A stretch of DNA of 64,000 bases from JBEIGE01 sp040382055 (GCA_040382055.1 JBEIGE010000016.1:1-64000); one strand, 5' to 3'; counted from the stretch's first letter, positions 8,501-17,605 are shown. Notes: generated by a model from the sequence alone, not told the origin. Numbers and translations are program-made.

Positions 8501-9893
8501 ATTTAGCGTCCCACCGGCGCAACCCAAGCCGGCTTCACGCAATGAGGCCATCGGATCCAGGCCGACACCCAAATCCGCAGCCGATACGTCACCGGGGAAT
8601 GATTTTTCGAATCTTTTTGATGCCTTCAATGAGGGTGCAAATGCAGACCCGACGGATCAAGTCGCCACTGGCGATAAACCAACACAGCGTTCGTTAAAGG
8701 CTCAGGAACAAGATCAGCCAGATCTCCAGGCAAATCAGCCGCTGCAATTTACCCAAACTTTCCAACTTGATGCAGCCACACCAAGACCAGTTCTGGATGG
8801 CGCTGCAGAAAACAACCGTCTCAATACCCTTGTTGCAAGCCAAGCCTTGCCGCCAAACGTGAACGCGGCTAAAACTGCAACCCAGGTTCAGCCCAGTTCG
8901 CCTATTGCGGCTAAAGGCGAGCCGGGGGCTTTGGCGACGCCACGAACGTCATTTCAGGATATGACCACGGCTGCAAATGCAGTCTTGGTCGCGCAGGCTC
9001 AGCCTAGTGTGCCGACTGTGGCTGGTAAAACTGAGCCGGGTGCAACACCGTCGCCACGCTTGGATCCGTCAGGCATTGCCGATGAAAAGCACCAAAAATC
9101 CTCAGCTTCCAGTGTCGTCGTTGCAACCACCAGAGAAGCATCTGAGATGCTGATTGCAGCCGAAATGAGCAAGCAGTTTTCCCGGTCTCAAGTCGCTGCG
9201 AGGACTGTGGCCAAGGCTGGAATGGATGATGCGAGTCAGGCGCAAACCGCACTTGCCCTCCGGGACGTTCGCGATGCATTGCGCAAGCCGTCCAATGTCG
9301 ACCTTTTCCCGACTGGTTTTACAAATCCAGAGGTGGCGGTTGCTGCCGTGGCCGCAGGCGTTGAACAATCAACGGTTGAAAGATTGTCAGACAGAAGACA
9401 AATCCCCGATGAACCTGTCGGTGCGTGGGGAGGTGAGTTGATCGGGGCGAGCAATCGCCTGGATACGGTGGACGCCGCAACCACAAGCAGTTTCAGCGCC
9501 GAGATGAGTGTGGCTGAACAGGTGACTTATTGGGTAACCCACGACGTTCAGAATGCAGAGTTAAAACTTGATGGCTTGGGGCACGAGCCGGTTCAAGTGA
9601 GTATCAGCCTGCGGGGTAATGAGGCGCTTGTTGACTTTAGGACCGATCAAGTCGAAACACGCCAGTTGCTGGAAGGCGCCGTTGCTCAGCTAAAAGAACT
9701 TCTAAGGGGGGAAGGGCTGGTACTTTCAGGGGTTTCTGTGGGATCATCTGGTCACAATGGATCCAGCCCCCAGGAACGTAGAGATCGTCAGGGAAGTCGA
9801 CAGGCTTCTGTCAATACTCCCGAGTTAATGACTGTTGAGTCAAGCCAAAGACTTCCTAGGCATTCAGGTCGGGCGATAGATCTTTTCGTTTAA
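8490..9893 (+). CDS. fliK: Flagellar hook-length control protein FliK
   Basis: FliK is a secreted ruler that measures hook length and switches export specificity from hook to filament proteins. The 467-residue product shows the usual arrangement. A long low-complexity N-terminal region, rich in Pro, Ala, Thr and Gln, has little conservation. A folded C-terminal Flg_hook domain follows at about residues 345-415, with the core ELKLDGLGHEPVQVSISLRG and VDFRTDQVETRQLLEGAVAQ. The tail is again low-complexity. It overlaps fliJ and is followed by fliL after 22 bases. Confidence 0.9.
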   Translation: MSVEFSVPPAQPKPASRNEAIGSRPTPKSAADTSPGNDFSNLFDAFNEGANADPTDQVATGDKPTQRSLKAQEQDQPDLQANQPLQFTQTFQLDAATPRPVLDGAAENNRLNTLVASQALPPNVNAAKTATQVQPSSPIAAKGEPGALATPRTSFQDMTTAANAVLVAQAQPSVPTVAGKTEPGATPSPRLDPSGIADEKHQKSSASSVVVATTREASEMLIAAEMSKQFSRSQVAARTVAKAGMDDASQAQTALALRDVRDALRKPSNVDLFPTGFTNPEVAVAAVAAGVEQSTVERLSDRRQIPDEPVGAWGGELIGASNRLDTVDAATTSSFSAEMSVAEQVTYWVTHDVQNAELKLDGLGHEPVQVSISLRGNEALVDFRTDQVETRQLLEGAVAQLKELLRGEGLVLSGVSVGSSGHNGSSPQERRDRQGSRQASVNTPELMTVESSQRLPRHSGRAIDLFV

Positions 9894-9915
9894 TACCAAC
9901 TCATAAGGAATATGC

Positions 9916-10464
9916 GTGTCTTCCACACCTGAAACGGTTGAAGCTGTTAAGCCCTCCAGAATAAGCAAAAAATTGCTTTTGATTATTTTGGGTGCTGTCG
10001 TGACATTGACCTTGGCCGGTGGTGCGGCATGGTATTTCCTGTTCGCCAGATATGCGATTGTTGAGGAAGGCGACACCGAAGAGGTCGTTCAAAAAGTGGT
10101 TAACAAGGGGCCGCCGAGCTTCCTTCCTCTGGACAGCATGGTGATGAATCTTGCTGACCCTGGAGGCGAAAGAGTTGTACAGGTTGGCATTACCCTTGAG
10201 TTGTCCGACGCAAAAGCGGCCGACTTGGTCAAACAATACCTTCCAAAAATCCGAAGCACAATACTTCTCAAACTTTCCGAGCGAACCTCGCAGGAGGTTT
10301 TGCAGCGTGAAGGTAAAGACAAACTGGCCGCCGATATTCTGGAGGAGGCCCTCAGTATTTTTCCTGAAGTTGATGGATCAGGTTCCGGCAAGGACAAAAA
10401 CGGCGAGATGCACCTGCAAAAGCCGATTCTCAAAGTCCTGTTCACGAACTTTATTGTCCAGTGA
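9916..10464 (+). CDS. fliL: Flagellar basal body-associated protein FliL
   Basis: FliL is a single-pass inner-membrane protein that surrounds the stator units and supports motor output. The 182-residue product has a short cytoplasmic N-terminus, one membrane helix at about residues 18-41 (LLLIILGAVVTLTLAGGAAW), and a periplasmic domain with the family features SFLPLDSMVMNLADPGGERV and a C-terminal VLFTNFIVQ. The start is GTG at 9916 with AAGGAA five bases upstream. The ATG four bases earlier is out of frame and hits a stop after six codons. Confidence 0.93.
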   Translation: MSSTPETVEAVKPSRISKKLLLIILGAVVTLTLAGGAAWYFLFARYAIVEEGDTEEVVQKVVNKGPPSFLPLDSMVMNLADPGGERVVQVGITLELSDAKAADLVKQYLPKIRSTILLKLSERTSQEVLQREGKDKLAADILEEALSIFPEVDGSGSGKDKNGEMHLQKPILKVLFTNFIVQ

Positions 10465-10482
10465 TTTCATGGAGGCTTTGGC

Positions 10483-11487
10483 ATGAGTGAATCTTTCCTT
10501 TCCCAAGAAGAGGTCGACGCACTGTTGGAGGGTGTGACGGGCGAGAGTCAGGCCTCGCGAGAAGAGTCCAAAAGTAATCAAAGTGTTGTCGATTACGATC
10601 TCTCGAGGCATGAGCGAATTGTTCGCGGGCGGATGCCTACGATGGAGATCGTCAACGAACGCTTTTCAAGGCATTTGCGGATCGGGCTTTTTAACTTCAT
10701 TCGCCGCAGCCCGGAAATATCGGTCAACCCGGTTAATGTCCATCGCTACAGCGATTTTTTGCGAGAACTTACCGTACCGACAAACTTCAACGTCATGTCC
10801 ATCAAGCCTTTGCGTGGAAGTGGCCTGATTGTCTGTGATCCTTCCTTGGTGTTCGGATTTATCGATACCCTTTACGGGGGCGCTGGGAAATTCTCCACCC
10901 GTATTGAGGGCCGGGAGTTTTCAGCCACGGAACAGAGGGTGATTAACCGTGTTGTCGATGTTATCGTTACCGAATATAAAAAAGCATGGTCCGGCATTTA
11001 CCCTCTGGAGCTGGAGTTCCAGCGCTCTGAGATGCAGCCTCAGTTCGCAACGATCGCTACGCCCAGTGAGATGGTTATTGCCAGTAATTTCCAGATTGAA
11101 ATTGGCGAGATTTCAGGTTCAGTCCGCATCTGTCTTCCTTATTCAAGTCTGGAGCCGATCCGGGATGTACTTGAATCCTCAACACAAGCGGACGCCAACG
11201 AGGTTGACCGTCGCTGGATTACACATTGGACAAGTGATATCCAGTCAGCGGAAGTGACCTTGATTGCAGAGCTTGCACGTGCCGACGCTACCGTAGAGGA
11301 ACTGATAGCCATGAAGCCGGGTGACTTTATTGAGTTGGAGCGCGAGTCGCGTATTCAGGCCACCATTGAGGGCATACCTATGTTCGAGTGTCACTATGGC
11401 ACCCACAACTCCAAATATGCAATCCGGATAGACAAGAACTTGAGAGGAATTGACCAGACCAGGTCGGGAGAATCAAATGGCAGTTGA
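10483..11487 (+). CDS. fliM: Flagellar motor switch protein FliM
   Basis: FliM forms the middle of the C-ring and receives phosphorylated CheY. At 334 residues it has normal length. The N-terminal CheY-binding peptide is present as LSQEEVDALLEGV (residues 5-17), followed by the CheC-like middle domain (RHLRIGLFNFIRRSPEISVN) and the C-terminal SPOA domain (LKPGDFIELE-like, here MKPGDFIELERES). The CheY-binding site matters here because a CheA-like kinase lies nearby at 16016. The end overlaps fliN by 11 bases. Confidence 0.97.
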   Translation: MSESFLSQEEVDALLEGVTGESQASREESKSNQSVVDYDLSRHERIVRGRMPTMEIVNERFSRHLRIGLFNFIRRSPEISVNPVNVHRYSDFLRELTVPTNFNVMSIKPLRGSGLIVCDPSLVFGFIDTLYGGAGKFSTRIEGREFSATEQRVINRVVDVIVTEYKKAWSGIYPLELEFQRSEMQPQFATIATPSEMVIASNFQIEIGEISGSVRICLPYSSLEPIRDVLESSTQADANEVDRRWITHWTSDIQSAEVTLIAELARADATVEELIAMKPGDFIELERESRIQATIEGIPMFECHYGTHNSKYAIRIDKNLRGIDQTRSGESNGS

Positions 11488-11902
11488 TGACAAACCTGAA
11501 GATGATGGTGCGTCTGATTGGGCGCAAGCCTTGCAGGATCAGAATGCAAGCGATTTAAAAACCGATATTGAGCATGGCGGTGTGCTTTCTGGGGGAGAAT
11601 CTCCCAGGCCATTTTCAGCTGCTACGGACGGCGCGGTCAAAGACATCAACATGGTCCTTGACATTCCGGTAGAGCTCTCGGTTGTGCTGGGACGTACCAG
11701 GGTGCCGATCAAGCACATACTCCAGCTCGGTCAGGGTTCGGTCGTGGAACTTGACGCCCTGGCTGGCGAGCCCATGGATGTGCTGGTCAACGGTTATTTG
11801 ATTGCACAGGGGGAGGTGGTGGTGGTTAATGATAAATTTGGTATACGTTTAACAGCCGTGGTGACACCCTCGGAGCGTTTGCGCAGAGTTAGCAAAGGGT
11901 AG
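11477..11902 (+). CDS. fliN: Flagellar motor switch protein FliN
   Basis: FliN builds the lower C-ring with FliM and docks FliH. The 141-residue product has an acidic, variable N-terminal half and a C-terminal SPOA domain. The domain contains DIPVELSVVLGRTRVPIKHI, GQGSVVELDALAGEPMDVLV and NDKFGIRLT, the standard FliN sequence pattern. I chose ATG 11477, with GGGAG six bases upstream and overlap of the fliM end, over an in-frame ATG at 11450 that would overlap fliM by 38 bases. Confidence 0.96.
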   Translation: MAVDDKPEDDGASDWAQALQDQNASDLKTDIEHGGVLSGGESPRPFSAATDGAVKDINMVLDIPVELSVVLGRTRVPIKHILQLGQGSVVELDALAGEPMDVLVNGYLIAQGEVVVVNDKFGIRLTAVVTPSERLRRVSKG

Positions 11903-11912
11903 ACATTCAGTA

Positions 11913-12218
11913 ATGACGCAAACCATCGTCTCTGTTGTTGTATTTCTTGCGCTTCTTGCGATCGTGCCTCTGGCCATCAGATGGTTTCAAAGGCGCGCAC
12001 TCAGCACCACCTCTTCGTCATCCTCCGTTTCTAAAATTGTGTCCGCACTGGCTGTCGGCCCCCAGCAGCGGGTTGTTACGGTTGAAGTGGGCCCACAGGG
12101 GTCGCGTACCCAATTGGTGCTGGGAGTAACGGCACACTCGGTGACTTGCTTGCACACCTTTGCATTAGATGAGTCGCCGGAAGCAATGCCCGCCAAGTTG
12201 ATAAACCCGGTCATTTGA
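11913..12218 (+). CDS. fliO: Flagellar export protein FliO
   Basis: FliO is a small membrane protein needed for stable assembly of FliP in the export gate. The 101-residue product has an N-terminal membrane helix (VVVFLALLAIVPLAIRWF), a serine-rich linker, and a short cytoplasmic beta domain containing ALAVGPQQRVVTVEVG, which is the recognisable FliO core. The stop overlaps a possible TTG start of fliP. The protein is short for FliO, but short forms are usual in Burkholderiales. Confidence 0.88.
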   Translation: MTQTIVSVVVFLALLAIVPLAIRWFQRRALSTTSSSSSVSKIVSALAVGPQQRVVTVEVGPQGSRTQLVLGVTAHSVTCLHTFALDESPEAMPAKLINPVI

Positions 12219-12250
12219 AATTGTTCACCACCTCATTGAACCCTGGGGCA

Positions 12251-13009
12251 ATGCCCAGCGCCAAAACAGCCCTGTGCAGATTGACTGTTGGTGCTGTGCT
12301 GTTCTTCCTGCAGGCCGGCGTGCACGCCCAGAGCAATGGCCAGCTGCCGCTGCTGATAGGCAATACTGAGGGTGGAGCCAGCTATTCAGTACCCATTCAG
12401 ACCCTTCTTTTTTTTACGGCGCTGTCTTTTTTGCCGGCGGTTCTGTTGATGATGACGGGGTTTACAAGGATTGTGATTGTTCTTTCCCTGCTCAGACAGG
12501 CCCTAGGGACACAGTCCTCGCCGCCAAATCAGGTGATCGTGGGCTTGTCGCTTTTTTTAACGTTCTTCGTCATGGGTCCGACCCTGGACCGTATTTACAA
12601 AGACGCTTATTTGCCTTACACCCAAAACTCGATTTCATTTGAGGTGGCTCTTGACAAGGCCGAAGCGCCCATCAGGCAGTTCATGGTCAAGCAGACTCGC
12701 CAGTCGGATTTTGCGCTTTTCGCGAAGCTTGCAAAACTTGATTCTGATGCAAGTGCGCAGACAGCGCCTTTGCGTGTCCTGGTTCCCGCCTTTGTGACCA
12801 GCGAGTTGAAATCGGCATTTCAAATTGGTTTCATGATTTTTATCCCGTTTTTGGTGATTGACATCGTGGTTGCCAGCGTTTTGATGTCACTGGGGATGAT
12901 GATGTTGTCGCCGGTGCTGGTTGCTTTGCCTTTCAAGCTGATGCTGTTTGTGCTCGCGGACGGATGGAATTTGCTGATTGGCTCGCTGGCGGCAAGTTTT
13001 GTGGGTTGA
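12251..13009 (+). CDS. fliP: Flagellar export gate protein FliP
   Basis: FliP is one of the three core membrane proteins (FliPQR) of the flagellar export channel. From ATG 12251 the product is 252 residues, with a cleavable-type signal sequence (LTVGAVLFFLQAGVHAQ) and the strongly conserved LLMMTGFTRIVIVLSLLRQA, NQVIVGLSLFLTFFVM, and a C-terminal GMMMLSPVLVALPFKLMLFV. An in-frame TTG at 12215 overlaps the fliO stop by four bases and would add 12 residues. It is a real alternative, because such coupling is common along this run of genes. Confidence 0.95.
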   Translation: MPSAKTALCRLTVGAVLFFLQAGVHAQSNGQLPLLIGNTEGGASYSVPIQTLLFFTALSFLPAVLLMMTGFTRIVIVLSLLRQALGTQSSPPNQVIVGLSLFLTFFVMGPTLDRIYKDAYLPYTQNSISFEVALDKAEAPIRQFMVKQTRQSDFALFAKLAKLDSDASAQTAPLRVLVPAFVTSELKSAFQIGFMIFIPFLVIDIVVASVLMSLGMMMLSPVLVALPFKLMLFVLADGWNLLIGSLAASFVG

Positions 13010-13018
13010 AGGACACTC

Positions 13019-13288
13019 ATGAACGCACAGATGGTTCTGACGATGGGACAAGAGGCATTGATCATGCTATTGATGGTTTCTGCGCCAGTTCTTGCTACCG
13101 TTTTGGTTATAGGTTTGTTGGTAAGTCTTTTCCAGGCGATTACCCAAATTCATGAGGCAACGCTGGCATTTGTTCCCAAACTTGTCGCCGCAATCGCCGT
13201 GTTTGCCTGGGCTGGTCCCTGGATGCTCAACATGCTCATTGAGTACATTCGCCGCACCATTGAGTCGATCCCTTCTACGGTCATTTAA
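13019..13288 (+). CDS. fliQ: Flagellar export gate protein FliQ
   Basis: FliQ is an 89-residue inner-membrane protein of the export gate, predicted to have two long hydrophobic helices: residues 15-40 (LIMLLMVSAPVLATVLVIGL) and 52-75. The family motif FQAITQIHEATLAFVPK joins them. It stands between fliP and fliR in the canonical order, nine bases after fliP. Confidence 0.96.
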   Translation: MNAQMVLTMGQEALIMLLMVSAPVLATVLVIGLLVSLFQAITQIHEATLAFVPKLVAAIAVFAWAGPWMLNMLIEYIRRTIESIPSTVI

Positions 13289-13293
13289 AGGTC

Positions 13294-14061
13294 GTGATCT
13301 CGATTTCTGAGGCTCAGTTGATGGCGTGGTTTACGCCGATTTTCTGGCCTTTTTTGCGCGTACTTGCGGTCTTTACTTCAGCCCCCATTTTTTCCACCCG
13401 GGCATTCCCGGTCAGGGCCAGGGTTGCGCTGGCTTTTTTTATCGCCGTTGCGGCTCAGGCCGGCTTGCCTGAACAGCCGGTAATCAGCCTCAACAGCCCA
13501 CAGGCTTGGGGAACCGTGGTTCAGCAGGTTGGTATTGGTTTATCCATCGGCTTCGCCATCCGGCTGGTCTTTGCAGCAGTGGAACTGGCCGGTGAAGTGA
13601 TCGGATTCCAGATGGGTCTGAATTTCGCCGCATTTTTCGACCCTTCGCTCAATGCACAAGTCTCGGCAACCGCTAGATTTTATGCCTACATGGCATCGCT
13701 CCTGTTCATTGTTTTGAACGGTCATTTGATGGTGTTGATGGCCGTGATCAAAAGCTTTGAGACTTTTCCTGTCGGACAAAATTTTCTTGAGGCTTTGAGT
13801 TTGATGAAGCTTTACACCTTGGGAAAAGACTTGTTTGCCACCGCGCTGTGGATCGCCTTGCCGGTGTTGGGCATGCTGATGTTTGCAAACCTTGCTTTGG
13901 GGATCGTATCCAGGGTGGCCCAGCAGATGAACATTTATGCCGTTGGGTTCCCGATTACCCTTGCCGTAGGACTCGTAGGGATTACGACGTCGGTACCTAT
14001 GCTTGATCAACCGTTTATGGCGTTGATGGAGAGGACCATAGATATTTTCACCTCTCGCTGA
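13294..14061 (+). CDS. fliR: Flagellar export gate protein FliR
   Basis: FliR completes the FliPQR export channel. The 255-residue product has about six membrane segments and the family patterns FRVLAVFTSAPIFSTRAFP-like (here FLRVLAVFTSAPIFSTRAFP), GEVIGFQMGLNFAAFFDP and PITLAVGLVGI. The start is GTG at 13294, five bases after the fliQ stop and preceded by AAAGG. It is the last gene of the flagellar run; flhB and flhA, which often follow, are not in the window. It converges on the response regulator gene with only eight bases between. Confidence 0.96.
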   Translation: MISISEAQLMAWFTPIFWPFLRVLAVFTSAPIFSTRAFPVRARVALAFFIAVAAQAGLPEQPVISLNSPQAWGTVVQQVGIGLSIGFAIRLVFAAVELAGEVIGFQMGLNFAAFFDPSLNAQVSATARFYAYMASLLFIVLNGHLMVLMAVIKSFETFPVGQNFLEALSLMKLYTLGKDLFATALWIALPVLGMLMFANLALGIVSRVAQQMNIYAVGFPITLAVGLVGITTSVPMLDQPFMALMERTIDIFTSR

Positions 14062-14069
14062 GCCCCGGG

Positions 14070-14699
14070 TTAAACCAGGCCGTTGCGAATGGCGTATACG
14101 GTCATTTCGGAGTTGTTTGTCAGTTTCAACTTTTCTAGCACCCGAGAGCGGTAAACGCTCACAGTTTTAGGGCTCAGCATCAGCTCTTCAGCGATGTCTG
14201 ACAAGCGTTTGCCAGATGCAATTTTGACAAGCGTTTGGAGCTCTCTTTCTGACAGGGATGCGTGCAATGACTCATGCGCAGGCGCAGATAAATTGTCAAC
14301 CAGCATTTGCGCAACCGTTGCTGTGACGTATTTCCGACCCTGAGCCAGAGTCCTGACAGCGGTAATCAAGTCAGCTGGATCGCCTGCTTTGTTCAAATAG
14401 CCCTGTGCGCCAGCCTTGAGGCAGCGCAGGGCGTATTGGTCTTCGGGGAACATCGAGACCATGAGAACCTTGACAGGTGAATTCGACTCCTGCAGGGTCG
14501 CCAATACCTCGAGTCCTCCCCTTCCCGGCAGGTTCAGATCAAGCAGCAAAACATCGCAGGGAAAGACACGCAAAGCCTCCCTGACTTCGGCGTAAGTCCC
14601 TGCTTCCGCCACAACCTGGATGTCAACAGCTTCGGTCAGAGTGTCCCGAATTCCCCGTCGAACGACTGCATGGTCGTCGCACAAGATAATACGAATCAT
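14070..14699 (-). CDS. NarL/FixJ-type response regulator
   Basis: This is a DNA-binding two-component regulator of 209 residues. The receiver domain occupies residues 1-120, with acidic pocket D8-D9, phosphoacceptor D54 (in LLLDLNLPG) and the lysine of YLNKAG. A LuxR-type helix-turn-helix follows at about 147-205 (LSERELQTLVKIASGKRLSD, then LSPKTVSVYRSRVLEKL). I chose the ATG at 14699, since the 33 extra residues of the longer frame precede the conserved start IRIILCDDH. It overlaps the end of the kinase gene by four bases, so the two are coupled. Its targets cannot be read from the sequence. Position suggests flagellar or motility control, but that is inference. Confidence 0.9.
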   Translation of the reverse strand: MIRIILCDDHAVVRRGIRDTLTEAVDIQVVAEAGTYAEVREALRVFPCDVLLLDLNLPGRGGLEVLATLQESNSPVKVLMVSMFPEDQYALRCLKAGAQGYLNKAGDPADLITAVRTLAQGRKYVTATVAQMLVDNLSAPAHESLHASLSERELQTLVKIASGKRLSDIAEELMLSPKTVSVYRSRVLEKLKLTNNSEMTVYAIRNGLV

Positions 14700-15808
14700 G
14701 ACGGAGTATCCTCGCTTGACGTCGTCGGCATTGAGCCGAGTGGAACTGAAAAAATAACCGATGTTCCCTGGCCTTCCCGGGTGCTGACATCGAGCCACCC
14801 GCCGATTGAACGTGCGCGCTCGCGCAGTCCCTTGATACCAAAGGATTTTGGCTTGTCAAACTCGGCAGCGGATATGCCACGACCGTTGTCATTGATTTCC
14901 AAGGTCAAAAACTCTTTGGAGTCAGAAAGCTCAATTGTGACCTGTGAGCAGCTGGCGTATTTCGAGATATTCGTCAATGCCTCCTGGGCGGTTCTGTAAG
15001 CGGCCAATTCGATATTCTTGGCTGTGCCAGACTGTGTCAAGGCCGACCGGAAGGTGGTGTTGATGTGCGTGCGTTTCTCAAATTCTCCTGCCAACCAGTC
15101 AACCGCTGCTTCCAGGCCCTGGTCAAGAATTGCAGGCCTCAGGTTCATCATGATTCTTTGGCTCGCACCAATCGCATGCTGCAGCATGTCGTCTGCCATT
15201 CGAATATGTTCCAGGGGGCCAGGCTCTTTCAGATGCCGTCCCAGCCAGGACAAATCGAAACGAATGGCCGCCAGTGAACCGCCTATATCATCATGAATTT
15301 CCCGCGCGATGGATGCCCGTTCCTGCTCAATCATGGTTTGCAGATGGCTCGAGAAATCCGCCAGTCGCTGTTCGGATTGAGCCAGCTCAATCATGGCTTT
15401 CTCCTTGGCCTGTCGGGCCTCCTTGACTTCAATTGCGCGAAGAATTACACGTTCGAGCCGGCCAATATCTTCTTTGAGCAGGTAATCACTCATTCCAAGT
15501 TGAATTGCAGCGACAGCAGCGGTCTCTCCAATGGCACCTGACAACAGGATGAAGGGAATTTTCTTGAGTCGCTCCGGGCCATTGAGCCATACGTCGGCTG
15601 CGGTGAATCCGGGTAAATGGTAGTCTGCCAAAACAACATCAAAAAGCCCCTCCTCAAGCAATGAAAAAAAGGACTCTTGGGTGTCTACCCGGGTCAGGGA
15701 GAACTTCAATGATGTGCGGCTGAGCGCGCGCGCAGTCAACTCATGGTCTAGCAATGAGTCTTCCAGATGCAAAATCCTCAGAAGGGGTGTTCGGTTTGTC
15801 GGGTCCAT
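14696..15808 (-). CDS. Histidine kinase with N-terminal receiver domain (HisKA_3 type)
   Basis: This is a 370-residue cytoplasmic sensor kinase. A receiver domain comes first (acidic E16-D17, phosphoacceptor D62 in VVLADYHLP, lysine K112), then a coiled-coil linker, a NarX-type HisKA_3 dimerisation domain with phospho-accepting H172 in IAREIHDDIGGSL, and a HATPase domain (AQEALTNISKYA, NDNGRG, GIKGLRERARSIGG). There are no membrane segments and no PAS or other sensor domain. Its input is therefore probably phosphorylation of the receiver by another kinase, or a protein partner. It is coupled to the downstream response regulator and divergent from the CheA-like gene. No recognised name is justified. 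Confidence 0.88.
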   Translation of the reverse strand: MDPTNRTPLLRILHLEDSLLDHELTARALSRTSLKFSLTRVDTQESFFSLLEEGLFDVVLADYHLPGFTAADVWLNGPERLKKIPFILLSGAIGETAAVAAIQLGMSDYLLKEDIGRLERVILRAIEVKEARQAKEKAMIELAQSEQRLADFSSHLQTMIEQERASIAREIHDDIGGSLAAIRFDLSWLGRHLKEPGPLEHIRMADDMLQHAIGASQRIMMNLRPAILDQGLEAAVDWLAGEFEKRTHINTTFRSALTQSGTAKNIELAAYRTAQEALTNISKYASCSQVTIELSDSKEFLTLEINDNGRGISAAEFDKPKSFGIKGLRERARSIGGWLDVSTREGQGTSVIFSVPLGSMPTTSSEDTPS

Positions 15809-16015
15809 GACAGTGCGAAAATTGATTTAATATGCTGGGTGAAGCCAGCGCGGGACTCGTGCTGCATGTTTTAGCCGGACTTATTTGCTTATATCCAAGG
15901 TATGCTAATTTAATTTCACCCCGGATAACTGAGTATTCTGCTAATTTATTACAAGCTACAACGCGACCCAATCGATGAAATCTGTTTGCGGATCGGGTTA
16001 ACAAACAAGTAACCC

Positions 16016-17605
16016 ATGTCTATTAATGACCAGCCAACGCGTGAGCCTACAAGTGGTTTAGGCGAATCATCGGACCTCACCCAGTTTTATCAAATTTTCT
16101 TTGAAGAGGCTAGCGAGAATCTGGATCTTATGGAGCAGCTGATTCTTCATCTTGACGTTGAATCACCGGAAGATGAGGATCTCAATGGTATTTTCCGCTG
16201 CGCCCACTCTTTGAAGGGCGGCGCAGCAACTTTCGGATTTCCGGATGTCGCCCGGCTTGCCCACCAAATGGAACATCCCTTGGATAAATTGCGCCGGCAT
16301 GAACTGAAACCCAATGCAGTTATGGTTGATGTGCTGTTGGAGGCTGCCGATGCGGCCCGGTTTCTGCTTGCCCGTCATCAAGCGGGTGACCCGGGTCAGG
16401 CACCATCAAATGTGGATTTGGTTAGGCGCATCAATGAAACCGCTATTGGCATTGCGCCTGCGAGATCCTTGCATCCTGACCTTCCGGATGCGGCCTTAGC
16501 GGTGCACTCGTTCGGACTTCGTCACCTCGAAGTCAGAATTGGGCCGATGGAAAGTCCCGCTGATGCCGATGCCATCAAAGAACTTTTCAGCGATATTGCC
16601 GGCCTGGGCGAGATTGCGGTGTTGCCCAGCGATCAAGCTGACACGCGAATCTTTAAGGTAACTTCAACTTCAAGCAATGAAGATCTGCTGGATCTATTTG
16701 CACTTCATGTGAACCGGGAGCTGGTTGTCATCCGTGACCTGGAGGCTGGTGAATTTGCTTCGCAAGTGGCGTCGGGAGCCTACGCGGTGCCGTCCGAGGC
16801 GGCCACAATCAGGGTTGGCATTCACAAGCTTGACCAACTGATGAGTCTGGTAGCCGAGCTCAAGAGAACCCAGGCGATGTTGGAGAAATACGGCCAAGGC
16901 CTGGATCAGGGTGCTCACGCGCACTTGTTGGCAGGGTTGGCCGACCTCAGACGCAATACCCTGGATTTGCAGGAATCAGTGATGTCAATCAGGATGATTC
17001 CCATGTCTTTCGTACTCAGTCGGTTTCCCCGCATGATCCGGGATATGGCCAGCAAATCCGGCAAGAAAGTTGCTTTCGCCATGCACGGCGAGGCAACTGA
17101 GCTGGATAAGGGCCTGGTCGAAAAAATCTCTGATCCGTTGATGCACTTGGTGCGCAACAGTTGCGATCATGGCATCGAATTGCCGGCAGAAAGAGTTGCA
17201 AATGGCAAGCCTGAGACCGGCACGATCACCCTGACTACGGCTTACCAGGATGGTTCAATCGTGATTGAAGTGCGCGATGACGGCAGGGGCTTGTCGCGTG
17301 CCAAAATTCTTAGCAAGGCGCGTGAGCGAGGGATTGATGTGCCGGAACGGATGAAGGACGGCGATGTTTGGAAAATGATTTTTGCGCCTGGTTTTTCCAC
17401 CCTCGAAGTGGTTACTGATGTGTCGGGCCGTGGCGTAGGCATGGATGTGGTGATGAAAAACATCACCGCCTTGAATGGCACCGTTGATATCGAATCCACT
17501 GAAGGCCAAGGGATGAGTGTCAGCTTTCGTGTGCCGCTGAATGTGACCGTTATGGAAGGGTTGACTTCACCCGGTTCGGACGACATGTTTCAACCTTCAG
17601 ACTAA
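16016..17605 (+). CDS. CheA-like chemotaxis histidine kinase lacking the CheW domain
   Basis: This resembles the core chemotaxis kinase. An Hpt (P1) domain carries phosphorylatable H64 in CAHSLKGGAATFGF; a P2-like region spans about 160-235; a P3 dimerisation domain follows at about 262-345 (IRVGIHKLDQLMSLVAELKR, ending MSIRMIPMSFVLSRFPRMIR). The ATPase domain has the N-box HLVRNSCDHGIE (near 375), DDGRGL and GRGVGMD (near 471). The 529-residue protein ends just after VPLNVTVMEGL, where CheA normally continues into the CheW-like P5 domain. It therefore lacks the part that couples CheA to receptors. All catalytic motifs are intact. It could be a truncated CheA or a specialised kinase feeding other receivers such as the neighbouring one. 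Confidence 0.85.
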   Translation: MSINDQPTREPTSGLGESSDLTQFYQIFFEEASENLDLMEQLILHLDVESPEDEDLNGIFRCAHSLKGGAATFGFPDVARLAHQMEHPLDKLRRHELKPNAVMVDVLLEAADAARFLLARHQAGDPGQAPSNVDLVRRINETAIGIAPARSLHPDLPDAALAVHSFGLRHLEVRIGPMESPADADAIKELFSDIAGLGEIAVLPSDQADTRIFKVTSTSSNEDLLDLFALHVNRELVVIRDLEAGEFASQVASGAYAVPSEAATIRVGIHKLDQLMSLVAELKRTQAMLEKYGQGLDQGAHAHLLAGLADLRRNTLDLQESVMSIRMIPMSFVLSRFPRMIRDMASKSGKKVAFAMHGEATELDKGLVEKISDPLMHLVRNSCDHGIELPAERVANGKPETGTITLTTAYQDGSIVIEVRDDGRGLSRAKILSKARERGIDVPERMKDGDVWKMIFAPGFSTLEVVTDVSGRGVGMDVVMKNITALNGTVDIESTEGQGMSVSFRVPLNVTVMEGLTSPGSDDMFQPSD

